Shown piece by piece: positions 1-11,500 of a stretch of 64,000 nucleotides of DNA; the first letter of the stretch is position 1, and each line of letters opens with the position of its first letter. A program made the translations under genes and the position numbers. The stretch covers positions 57,203,672 through 57,267,671 of the forward strand of contig CANTUZ010000004.1 of the NCBI GenBank assembly GCA_947846985.1, in the 5' to 3' direction. This stretch comes from Fratercula arctica (Eukaryota; Chordata; Aves; Charadriiformes; Alcidae). The notes beneath the pieces were generated by a model. It was given only the letters and a program-made list of their open reading frames with translations, made no database searches and had not been told where the DNA came from.

Positions 1-715
1 ATAAATTATTGATGTTTCTTCTACTTAACTTACTCATCAGGATTCATTGTTAATGAGGTGTGGATTTTAGCTTTAAATTTGCCATGTAGCACTGCAGGCA
101 TTCAATTTGAAGCACTGCATTAAAGAGGATTTCTCCCAATGTGTCTCCAGATCTTTCTGGTTCCGTTTTCTGCAGTAGGTCTGTACAACTGTGACTTGGC
201 AGGCACTGGTGGTATTTATCCACAGCACAGAACGCAATAGGAAACAAAAAGACAAGAGGAAGATTTTTATTATGTAACTGATAAAATACAGAAACAGATG
301 CTGTGCAATCACTCTGGAATTAGTTGATTTATTTGAAGGGTTAATTGACTCATTGTATTCCTATGGGGTAAACTGGAATTCAGATGAATTGCAGTGATCC
401 AGTGTCTGGGAGCACCAGGAATTCTGCCAAAATATATTACTGAATTTCCATCCTCCAGTTTGCAGCTATGTTAAATTAGGGTCAGATGCTGCTGTTACTG
501 TCGTTCCTGATGCTGGACTCCCACTGCCTTTAACAGAAACAGAAGCTGGCTCATAGGCTGGGGTCAGTACTGAGATATTCTCAGTCCAACCGCCAAAATG
601 AAAACTGGGAGGGAGTTGGGAGTAAACTGGTTTGGGTTTACCCCAGAGGATCTTTCCACCAAAGCATGCTAAAAAAATAAAATGGAATGACAAATTGATT
701 CATCTTGGGTTTTTT
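1..715. other. AT-rich unique sequence, no gene seen
   Basis: No recognisable repeat or exon is seen here. Short open frames occur on both strands but overlap each other and lack supporting splice signals. The end of the segment (about 700-719) is a pyrimidine-rich tract ending in AG, which could be the acceptor of the candidate exon that follows. Confidence 0.5.
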
Positions 716-719
716 CCAG

Positions 720-964
720 AGGGCTCCAGCAGTGACCTGACCATCCGAACTGAAACCAGTGGGAGCTTTATCAATGTCTGCGGGAGGATCAGGCATAAAC
801 CAGTGCGACATCCTTTTGAAAACTCCACTTGGCCCTTTGTGCCACGAGGATCCTCAGGACTGAACATCACTTACAGGACTCCACACGGCGCCTACACACC
901 TTCTGATACATGTATCGACCCCTGCCATCTGCGCAGGACGAACAGCCCAAGGCTAAGGGGCTGA
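720..964 (+). other. candidate terminal coding exon, unidentified
   Basis: A run of six T followed by CCAG at 710-719 makes a good splice acceptor. From 720 a frame stays open for about 80 codons to a TGA at 962-964. The predicted peptide looks protein-like: rich in S, T, R and P, two N-glycosylation sequons (NST, NIT), and spaced cysteines including TCIDPCH. Local GC content is clearly higher than in the flanks. No strong splice donor lies within it, so it would be a last exon. I do not recognise the protein. A second frame is also open at the end (ending RGTCIA before a TGA at 1024). On the minus strand a GTAAGT-type donor lies near 870, so a minus-strand noncoding exon or chance openness in a GC-rich patch are real alternatives. 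No convincing AATAAA was found close downstream. Confidence 0.25.
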
Positions 965-3900
965 GGTTTGAAATCCTGGTCCGTCGCCTGCTTCGAATGG
1001 GACTTCGGGGAACGTGCATTGCCTGACTGTGCCGCAGCTCTTTATCTGTAAATTAATACTATCAGTTCACTGCCTTAAAGATCTATTGCAGGGATAAATG
1101 CATTATAGCTTATACAATGGGTACAAGATCAAATGAGTAGCTAAGACAGGCAGACATGAACATCCTGGGGGTTTTTTCATCCTAAATCAGGCAAACTAGC
1201 AATTAAAGTGGCCTTTTTCTGCTACACAGTAAAAAGGAGTAGGGGAAAAAAGAAAAAGGAAGAAAAAAGAACACTTAAAGAGCTGCTCCTAAAAATATAA
1301 AATGTATTTTAATTATGAAGGGGAATTAATTTTAGATTGACTGAGGAAAATCTCATGGGGGATCCAGCCAACCCATCCATCTCCTATCACCAGAGAATTT
1401 CAACTTTCCAAACAGACCTGTAACATTCCACTTCTCGGGATCTTCACTGAATACCGAGCTTATTATCTTGCGACTCCTTCATTATCTGTCACTGTCATAA
1501 AAAGCAGCATATACTCCTAAGGAAATTAAATGCTGAAGAAAAAAATGTATTAGGCTATCTAATCACCCTTCCCCTCCCCTTTGCAGGGTTTCTCCCTCTC
1601 GTATCGTCTTTGCCCTTCAGCCACACGCAAAACCTTGTCAGCTTTGCCTCCACTCTTTTATTTTTTGCCCTTCCATTTCCTGCCACTTCATTCCTTAAAT
1701 TTAAAATGCGCAGCAATGTCTGAATGCAGCTGTCTTGGATGGTGTCAGGTGAGTGGGGACATGATGCCACTCACACATTGTATGGTCACAGCTAGTTGAC
1801 ATGGCTGAGTGCTCTTCGTCTCGGTCTCCTCCTTGGCCAACTGATTAAAACTCATAGGCAAACTCAAAAACCCCACGCGTGGCTCCGTGGTGCTCTGCCC
1901 CAGTGCAGATGCCAACACTCAGGCTGAGGCTGTGCCCAGCCTCGCTTGGAGCAGTGGGACCTTGTGGCTACAGCATTGGAAAGCTTTGGGAGAGTGAGTC
2001 GCACCCCCGGTTTTGCCACTGGCCTAGAAGATGCCTTTGAGCAGATCTCTCCAGCCCAGTATCTCCTCCTGCAAAAGGAGGACATGCCATTCATCACTGG
2101 GCCCCGAACGACGTACTAGCTGCTGATAGCAGTGGTAACACTCATAGCACAACACTACCCACTCCAGTTCTGATAACTTCTTCACATCTGGAAAATGCCC
2201 TTATTGACCTCAGTTTCTTCTTCTTTTCCTCAGTACCAAAATTTGCATTGCTTATTTCAGTTCAGGCGTCTCCCTGTATTCCAAACCATCTCAAACGCTA
2301 CTGCTGCCTTCACCTGCATCCCCACCTCCTGCTGTTTCACCAGCTGCTCCGTGTGTAGCACTGCTCCAACAGCCACCAGAGTAATGGGCAGAAAGTTCAC
2401 TTATTTTTTCTTTTGTAATACATCTGAGATCTCATATCTTCCAGTGGCACTCTCCTCCTGCAGCCACATCCCTTCACCATATTGCATTGTCCCCGACGAC
2501 TTCTCCACACTGCTTGGGTACTGTATAGTGCCCTGTGCTGAATGCTTATGTTGCTTTCTCATGGAAAATGATTTTAAAAATGTAAATTGTGAGATTCCTT
2601 GAACAGCAGACTGGGAGAGCTTAAACTACTTTTTATTAAAAACATTTTCAAAAATATGAGTATATTAAAAACTTCAGCAGCTGCAGCTATCAGCAGCAAT
2701 AGGAAAAATGAAAGAAATCGAAACCATTAACATACTTTCTAATTGGAAGAATAATGTCATTTTAAAATACTGCTATGGAGAGTATAGGGATCTTCTTTTA
2801 CTAGAAAAGATGATTGGATTTTAGAACAAAAGAAAAACACTTGAAAAAGAAAAGAAAATCAACTAAATAAAAAAAAAAAAAAAGGAACTAGGAAGAAAAT
2901 GCACCAAGAAGTAGAACTTTAAATACCTTCCAAAAAGTTACATTAAATGACCTCCAAAAGTTAAGATACACTAGACCAACTCCAGCTGTGGGATAGACGC
3001 TGACTCCTGCCGGCTGAGGATCTGGCCCAGAACATCTCAGCTTTCTGATAAAATTATAGTCAGACTAGAAAAGGACAGATTACTCAGTCCTCCTCAATAA
3101 CACATTAAACCCTTCACAAGGGGTCATAACAAACCCCATCTGAAAAAACATGAGATGTAGGAGGTGCCGAATAGTGAGTGGGAACCTGTGCTTTCCTCCT
3201 CTTCCAAAGCAAACCTGAGGCCAGTGCCTGGCTCAAGGGGGGACAAGGTCCGCAACACCAGAGGTGCTGAAAATAAGCTTTGGGCTCTCGCATCACTCTG
3301 ATGTAAGTTGGAAAACTTCTGAGACATTTGGGGATAGTTTTTACGGATATCCTAGGCTTGGTTAAATACATATTTTTTTAATATATTAATTAGGTATTTA
3401 TTAAATATTTGAGAACTGCAGATTTAGGGCACAGTCATGCGATGATTGATTAGGTTGAAAAAAGTTTGCTCTGTGGATGGGATGGCTTACAATTTCTCAT
3501 TTCAGGGTCCCGTGCTTTTGCTTTTCCTTTTTTTTAAGCACTATTTGCAGGGATTCTGTTCAAAGGAGAGCAATTCAACTTTGATCATGCATGGCCAATC
3601 CTAAATTCCTCTACTTTTAAATACTTCTTCATTATTTGTGATTCTGCTCCAGAGTTGTTGTCCAGTCTGCTAAGATCTGCTGATCCTCTCTTTAGAGTAT
3701 TTTAATTTATTAATGTGAACAGACCTTGTAAATTCACACTTAGTGATTATTAATTTCCCTTCTGCTCCAGACACTTCTATCTAGGGTGTCTCATTTGAAG
3801 AGATTTTGGGGTTTTTTTTAAATCTCTGTTCATCTCATAATACTAAACTGTTGTCTTTGCCATGCAAGGACGGCTGTCAAAACAGCCAAATCTTGCTATA

Positions 3901-5740
3901 TGGGGGCCCAGAGTTCATGTCATGGAACTGACAAGCTCCAACACAGTTCCCTGGAAAGAGAACATGCACCAAAAAAGTAGACCGAGCTGTACGATATTGG
4001 CTGGCTATGCAAAATGTATAAATATTGGTATAGCGGGTTGAGCAATATGAAGGGGAACTGTGATCAGAAATTGCAGAAGGCTGCTTTAGAGTTGAAATCC
4101 TACTTAGGTAACGAATATGCTGCAGTCATACCCTCCTGTTTTCGGTCTCATTCAGTTATCCCTGGCTGTCAAACAAAATAAATGGCACATCTCTTGTGAA
4201 ATCACGTCTATATTAAGTTTAATATTTTTTCACCGTTTTCAAATTGTCTTTTATATATATAGCTCTTTAATTAGACATCCTGACAACACGGCAACAGATC
4301 AAACTGTTGGATGGGCTCTGAGACTCCTGCTGCTTATGTCAGTGTCATTTTCATTTCCTCAGACTCCTTTTTACAACCTACTTCTTGGATTAACTTTCTG
4401 AGACTCCCTGCTACCAAAGCATTCATCCTTAGCACTACTCCCCAAGTAAAATAAACCTAAGGTGATATTGCAGCTCATATGACGTGCTTGCAGTCTTGCA
4501 ATTGTGGCTGACACTGCTCCCAAAATGGAAAGCATGGTTAGAAGTTTTTTAGAAAATAGAAAAATCTGTCAAAATACGTTCCATATTAATTTTTTTCCAT
4601 GAGAAATATGCATAAAAAAGACCGCTTAGTTCTCAAAATAACAAAGCGCAATTGAAACTATATATCATCTCCACCTTGTCCCAGATGACAGGGGGAGAAG
4701 GAAAGAAATAAACCAAAAATGAAAAATTGCTAGCTATTAGCATTTCAACTTTAAACAATAAAGTATATATATGTATAAATAAATTATTTCTCAAAAAGAC
4801 AATTTCCGAGGAGAAAAGTTTCAAAAGAAAAACCCAGTTACATCCCCTTCTTCCCGAGCCAGTTTTTGCCTTTGCTCACTGTAATCTTCTACTATACTGT
4901 GTCCGTCTTAAATGGTAATATGCCTACAGCAGAGATTTGCTTTGTCCTGATTGTCCTACAGACACAATGCTGAATATAAAAATATACAGCAATAACAGCT
5001 TGGTGGTCACGTGTGTTACGAAATGTCATCTCTTGGACTGAAACAGAGGGGACCAGAAATGAAAGATCATGATGGAAAGCAAGGCCTGGATTCTAGGAAA
5101 ACTGAAGGGCCAGTGTAGCTTAAAGCTATCAAAAAATGTTTTGGTTGGGGTTTGGTTTTTTTTTTTTTCCCCAGATTTTTTTGTAAGCCAGAGGTATTCA
5201 CATAGTTTTGCATCATTAAATCAGACCTTTCAGAGCCAAAATAACTCATAACGGACTTAAAGGCCACAATTTTGTTTGATGAATTCTCAGCAAGGAGAGC
5301 AAAGGTCAGAAGCGTACAGTTTGCTTTGCTGGTCTTGTTGCTTTTTTTGATGACAGAACTGAAAAGTCCTGTTGAATTTCATGATTGAATGAATACATAA
5401 GTCAATGTAATACTATATTCCAATGAAATACTATATGCAGCTGAAAACAAAGTAAGTGCCAATGTTAAGCTCATCTCTGGCCTGCCTCCTCTCTGCTTCC
5501 TAAGAGAAGTCATTACCTAGTATTTATTTACAAGGTCGGGGGAAAAAAAATGTCTTGGAAAAATAAAGGCTTTGTGCTCTGATTTCAGGCATGAAATGGT
5601 GTCCCACTGTGTCATTTTGGATTTGCCCTTTTAAAGGCTTACAGTGTGTTTGCTTGAACAGTCCCTTTTTTTAAGAAGAGGAATTTAGTTCTTTGGAATC
5701 TGACAGTCTCAGAAGGGCTGCTCAGATGTTTTTATTAATT
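965..5740. other. AT-rich unique sequence without recognised gene
   Basis: This stretch is mostly AT-rich and non-repetitive. It contains an A-run at about 2869-2883, a 13-base T-run at 5156-5168 (the longest T-run noticed in the window), and one fragment of an old dispersed repeat near 3010. The open frames present (for example 2195-2602 plus) are pyrimidine-rich stretches with no domain-like sequence. Nothing supports an exon. Confidence 0.5.
3010..3028. repeat. fragment of old dispersed repeat ('gaggatctggccc' type)
   Basis: The phrase ccggctgaggatctggccc matches a motif I associate with very old, partly palindromic interspersed repeats of birds, turtles and crocodilians. A possible inverted counterpart ('gggccagatcttcacctt') is seen near 36613. 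Only a short core survives, so the family assignment is tentative. Confidence 0.35.
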
Positions 5741-5744
5741 AGTT

Positions 5745-5793
5745 AATATTTGTGCAATGCTTAAAGTATCAAGTGCTATATAAATGTTAAGCT
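5745..5793 (+). repeat. MIR/CORE-SINE-like 3' tail
   Basis: The text 'tttgtgcaatgctt' followed by 'gtgctatataaatgttaa' resembles the 3' end of MIR and related CORE-SINEs, whose consensus ends in a 'gcgctatataaatg' phrase. Only the tail region is recognisable and the rest has decayed. Plus orientation. Confidence 0.5.
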
Positions 5794-5805
5794 ATGGAAT
5801 TTGGT

Positions 5806-8470
5806 CCTACAATTAAATGGCAATTATAAACAATGGAAATTTCATATTTATATATTTGCTAGGAATTTACATGAGCATGACATATTTGATAGCTTAGCAG
5901 AGAGCTCCTAATCTATCCAAAGCCATATAAAGTTTAGGGATATGGCCAACAGCCTATTTAAATAACAAAGCAAAAGTCATATTTTCCCCTGTGTTTCCAT
6001 GTTAGCCTTTAAGGCTCCAATTAAAAGCAATTTAAGAACAGGACTTTCACATCTGATTTTCCCATGCAGTTGCCCTCTACTAGATTCCTTACACACTCAA
6101 AATAAAAATTTGCCCCTGAAATCACATTAAGTGTGCAAATTAAAAAAAAAAAAAAAAAAAGAAAATGCACACATTCCGGTTCAGTTTAAAACCTGCAGCC
6201 TTGAAAGCTCCCAGCTCATCTGTTGACGTTACGAAACATAAAAGTACCGGAGAAAGAGCAGAAAATGCTGAGTGCCTCGTTACTTTTCCTGTCTTTTTCT
6301 TCTACATATGAATGTCAGACTGTTAATGAAAAGACTCTTAATGAATCAACACTCTCACAACAGTGTCACTAATGAACTACTGGTAGCTGGAAATGGAGAC
6401 TAAAAATACTGTGGCTCCCTTTAGTGCGGAGTTATCTTATCAATATGCCGTAGCCAGAACTGTTAGGCTGAAAAACGCATTTACTTAAGAAAATAACATC
6501 ATGAAGCAGAACCACGGTAACAACAATACTTCTGTTGCCAGAACACACTTGTAGTTGGTGGGTGGCTTGTATAACTTGAACACTTAATTAAGTGTATTTT
6601 TCCAATAAATACATTGTAGGACATTAATTTTTACTGATGGCTAAATATCTGCTAAGTAGCTATCCTGTCTCTTAGGCAACCAGGCTAGATTTTAATAACT
6701 TGCAGGACAAAAGAGCAACAGGCGCATAGAGTCTGGTGAGGATGTCAGCATTTCCATTATAAACCCCATTTAGCTCTGGGGAGGGTACTCTAATTTGAAC
6801 ATTAAAACATGCTGGGGATAGCTTTTATCCAGGAGTGATTTTCTGTTTTTCTAATAAGTGCCATTTGCATCCATTTGGAAGAATCTTAAATGTACAGAGC
6901 TTGTGGGGGGAGGAAAAAAGCTTAAACAAAGAATAAAATAGATAAAAAAAAAGAAAAAAAAAAAAAGAAAGAAAGCCCTAAACCAGAGTGGGCTTCAGGG
7001 TTTAAATGCAGAATTGAGCCTTTATGTTTGACTGGGAGAGGCTGATGCCAGTAACCGATCAAGGATGGGCCCAAGGTCACATGGGACCTTCAGGACACAC
7101 GAATATACTACATAATCTGGCGATGCTGATTGACAGCAATGCCACTTAAGTCAGGAAAAAAGAAGCACAACGTGCTACTCATGTGATGATGGGAAAAGGC
7201 GGCCCTTTGGAAGCAGAAAATAAAACCAAATCCCTGGTAAATCTGTAAATCCTAAGGATACGATACTCTCTCTTCGGAGGAGTTTGTGTGTTAAGTTCCA
7301 CTGTTGTAGGCACTTTCTAATCCCAGTTCCCCATAAATTTAAAATAGCCTTCACTTCCTTTCCTAAATATACTAGTAGGAATTGTATATGTGTTCTGGAT
7401 CAGCTATCAATCAGCCACTCCGCATAACAGCATTTCAGGTACGGATGAAAATGGTTCTTATATATTCAGTAGTTTGATGTATATTTTAAGCTTGTAAATT
7501 TGTTTGTAACAACATCTATTTTAGAACTAAACTACATTATTACTATGAATCAGGCCAATAATACATGTTTTAAAGCTATCTGGATACAAGTTTACATTAG
7601 TGACTCAGTCACCATCCACATCTGTAAAAAATAAAACAATAAAAAATAAATAATACATATAGGAACAGTTGTCAAAATTCATTCGGGCAGCTACATTTTA
7701 TACACAATTCATTTTCAATGTTTTAAATATTGAAATATGGATTTATGTTGTCAAGGCATCCTAAACTTACACAGAAATAGTCTTCAGAGACCTTACAGGC
7801 TTTTAAATAACTTCAAAATAGTGCAGATAGATAGTGTGACTTCTATCCAGACATTCTTATTTTCAGCTTTTTTCTTTTTTGTTTTGGACTAACTTATACT
7901 TCAGTTTTTTTCTATGTAGCCTTTGTCATGCTGTCCCAGGCACTCTGTATTTCTTCAGAAGTGAAGCAGATAGGAGTCACAACTGAAATTACAAGGCCAA
8001 TTACTTGTTGCCAGATCTGTGCTCGGAGAGGACACAAGAAAGAACGACCCACAAAAAAAAAAAAAAAAAAGCATAGATGTGCTCTCCTATGGGACACCGT
8101 GTTTACAGACATTATAGTCAAAAATAAGGCCACTGGCACATATAGAAGGTCCTTTGTCCATCGCCAGAAAAAGCCAGGGGCCACAACAAAAGAGGAACTG
8201 AAAATCAGAATTTTTTAAATAATGTTTATCCAAAATTTCCTGCTCTTTCTCAAAAAGGCAGGAAAATGAGTGAAAATATTTTAAGTGGCAAGTCCATGCA
8301 GTCCTCAGCAAGCCCATCCATTGCCTCCTCTAGAAGATGAGGAGTCCCTGCTGCTTCACAGGGGCACTGACTACCTTCAGCAGCATTTACAGCTGTGCGA
8401 TTGGGTTCAGTAGCAGAATGCACGTGGTGGCTCGGAAGACATTGTCTTTATTTTCACAGGCTGCTGGAGA
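5806..8470. other. unique AT-rich sequence, possible conserved noncoding DNA
   Basis: No gene or young repeat. A-runs lie at 6141-6159 and 8054-8070, and an A/G-rich tract at about 6944-6975. The part 6180-6480 is repeat-free and has a balanced, motif-rich texture of the kind often seen in conserved noncoding elements, but conservation cannot be judged here. Two antiparallel open frames at 7912-8218 simply span the A-run at 8054 and are not credible genes. Confidence 0.4.
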
Positions 8471-8477
8471 GCAGAGT

Positions 8478-8560
8478 CATATTGTTCTCATTTCAGAGGA
8501 GAGGAGCTGAGGCACAGGGAGTGAGGGCTTGGCTCAGCACCGCAGATGCCAGGGGCACTG
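8478..8560 (-). repeat. MIR SINE relic
   Basis: 'tctcatttcagagg' followed by 'gaggagctgaggcacaggga' and 'gggcttggctcag' closely follows the reverse complement of the MIR core (consensus roughly: tctcattttacagatgagg, aaactgaggcacagaga, gacttgcccaag). It is diverged but collinear. Minus orientation. Confidence 0.65.
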
Positions 8561-11500
8561 GCCAGAGGACTGGCAAGTTCTCAGATGGAATGTACCTCTG
8601 GAAAGCCATCTTCAGCCATCAGCCAAACCCGCCTTGCAGACTAAAAAGTAGAGATAACCACTGGCAGTAACATTCAACTGGTTACAGCTTTAATTTTGCC
8701 AGCACCGTCTAGAGCCACAGCAAGCAAAGCTCCGGGAAACTCAGCTGCCAAGTGGAGGTTGTGATGAGCCCGCATGTCCATACGGAGCATGCCATTCATC
8801 TACGAATCACACCCATCTTCCCCAAAACAGGCCTTGGTACACATGTACGCCAACTTGAGAAAAGGCTAAATGCTTCCCCAGCTATTTGCTTAGTAATGAG
8901 AACTCTCACATTATTTGGCCACGTTTTTTTGCAGAATGTTTCCTCCTCCTCCATTTTACTGGCAGGGAGTTGGTGGCCAATTATATCCTTCAACAGTGAA
9001 CGGGAACACTGTTCACCACGTCTACTTTTCCTATCAGCACTAAGATAAAATACCTTACATATCTTTAAAGGAGAAGAGAGTAAGTCCCATCAAAAATGAC
9101 ATGCTGGGATTTCAGGAGGATTCAACTTCTCAAAATGAAACTTGAACAGCTGCTGGATGATATAACCTGAATAAAAGTAATTAAAAGAAAATGAGTTCTG
9201 CCCTCTTGTATCCTCCTGACTCATGCCTCATTTTCTACTTCAGGATTTAGGAAAGCAAATGTCTATTTCTGTGTCCATCACCAGAGCGACATCACAGCAA
9301 GTTAATTAGAGCACATGACAGACAGGCGCTATTTTTGCCTTCAAATAAAGATCTTTCTGTTGCATGTGAACATTTTTCTTTCTAAGCTTGTGAGAGAAAC
9401 TTCTTAGCTACCAGGAGAGGATCCTCTCTCCCAAAGGTGTATGAAAATTATGCTTTTTCTACAACTTGCAAGCTTCAAGATTAGAGTTGCCAACTGTGCC
9501 GTATTAAAGAGGATACAGTCAGACTTGGCTGATCAAGCTTAATTTAGCCTTATGTTTGCGTTTCTGAAACACGGTAAACAATTTTTTAGCATGTACATGC
9601 TTACTGACTTGCAAACAAGAAACATTTTTCCTTATCTGAATAAAAATGAAATCTACAAACTCATGACCTGTGTATTAATTATGATTTTTATATTCCAAAG
9701 TGTATTGCTTCATGGAGGGGGCTAAACACCACTATATATATGCCCTGATAAAGAATATCCCAGGCATTTATCACTGGTAAACACTACTGAAGCTAAAAGC
9801 CACATTTCCCCCTCAGTTTGGTGTCCATGTCGTCACGTGGAAACAGCAATTTGTATTACGTGGGGGCTGCTCACCCCTGCAGAATCCACGGTGCCCCGTC
9901 TGAAATGTTTGTTTCCCAGGCTCTGACACTGTGTCTAAAGCTGGATGCCCAAATTTGTATTTAACAATCTGAAACCTATAAGTGAAAACATTATTCAAAA
10001 GCAGCTGACATTAATCATAGTTCTTCACTATCCAAGCTCCTCTTCCCCTGACCTTTACTTACCTCTCCTTCCATCCTCAGAAAGGATGGCCAATGGCACC
10101 TGAGAAAACAGAGCTTCCCCGTAGGTTAATAAAATGCCTCGCTCCATTAGGAGATTCACAGCAAACAAATAACCATCAGTAATTTATAAAAGGGAGTTGT
10201 GCATAAGCAGACACAGGTCAGGCAGCTTGTTAATTTTCCTACGGAGATAACAGCCCACACTGCTCCATCAGCTAGCATCCAGAAGGAATCAGCTCCAGCT
10301 TTTATCCTGCTGCCTTTCTTACAGCCAAGCAGAAGTACTCGAAGGAGGCCTTGAATGGTGGCTCCATTGTTTGCGTCTTGAAGTTTTAGAGACCCCAGAC
10401 CAGTGACGAACACAAGCGAAGGCACACATTTCTCTGGCCAGTGATCCAAAAACCGCCAAAAAACCTTCCAACTGGAAGACCACATTAAACAAACAGTAGG
10501 GTCAGAGGTACAGTATATGGAGAAATACTATTAAAGTGCGTGACCAGATGAGGAGGAAAACCAGAGCCATTATGATGGTTTTATGGACTTTCTGAATATA
10601 TTCCTAAGTGTCACACAATTTTAACATTGCTCTGACAGGTTAATACGTGCAGCTTGCCTCCAGGGGCTAAGATTAAGTAGCAACAAAGCTGAAGGGAAAA
10701 GCTTTGGCAATAAACGGCAAGAAATTTTTTGTAAGCACCCTTTCTCTATGGGAATATTTTATTTAAGTAAAAGGGAAAAAACATGCAACATGTACATGAT
10801 TAAAATCAGACTCACAACAGGCAAACTTTAATTGTCATTTTAACAATGTTACATACATCCCAAGTAATTTTCTGTTTTCTTTCCAAACACAATATCATTC
10901 AAACAAAACTCCAGCACCTGTTCACTCTGTCTCCATGTGGCCACCACCCAACCCGTGGAGCATGTCCTACAACACACAGAGAGGTAGTCCAGGCCAACAA
11001 GGCATGGCCATGGTCAGGAGAAGAGGAGTTCAGGGAGCAGGGACTGCAGGGAGATCCTAGTGAAAAGCACAAGGCATGGGTGGTATCTGAGCTCTCCTGA
11101 CTGCAGAAGGTCCATTTGCTCCACTGCCTCTAAGTTGGGCAGTGCCAGGGCTGTTCCTGAGGGGACTGAGCAATGCAAGGGGTCAAAGGCAAGAAATGGG
11201 CAATGCGAGAGCTGGTACAGAGCTCTAGTGATGGTGAGGACATTATGAGCAAGGAAGGACCAGAACCAAAAGGCAGGATGAGGAACTCCAACAGCCCACC
11301 ATGAGGGTGAGGTGCAGAGTCATGCCCCCAATCACCCAAGGACCACTGGAGGTGCCAGCATGGGAGCCATGCAAGAAACCTGCTCCTTTAGAAAGTCATC
11401 ATCAATGCTGTTGAACTTGTCTAGCTATTCCAAAGCATTAGTGCCCAGGACAAGCCGCTTTCATCAGATGAGGAAGCATATTTTCCAGGTTCTCCCAGTC

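Noticed and set aside
7912..8218. Antiparallel frames with poly-lysine / poly-phenylalanine
   Set aside because: They exist only because an A-run is read as AAA or TTT codons.
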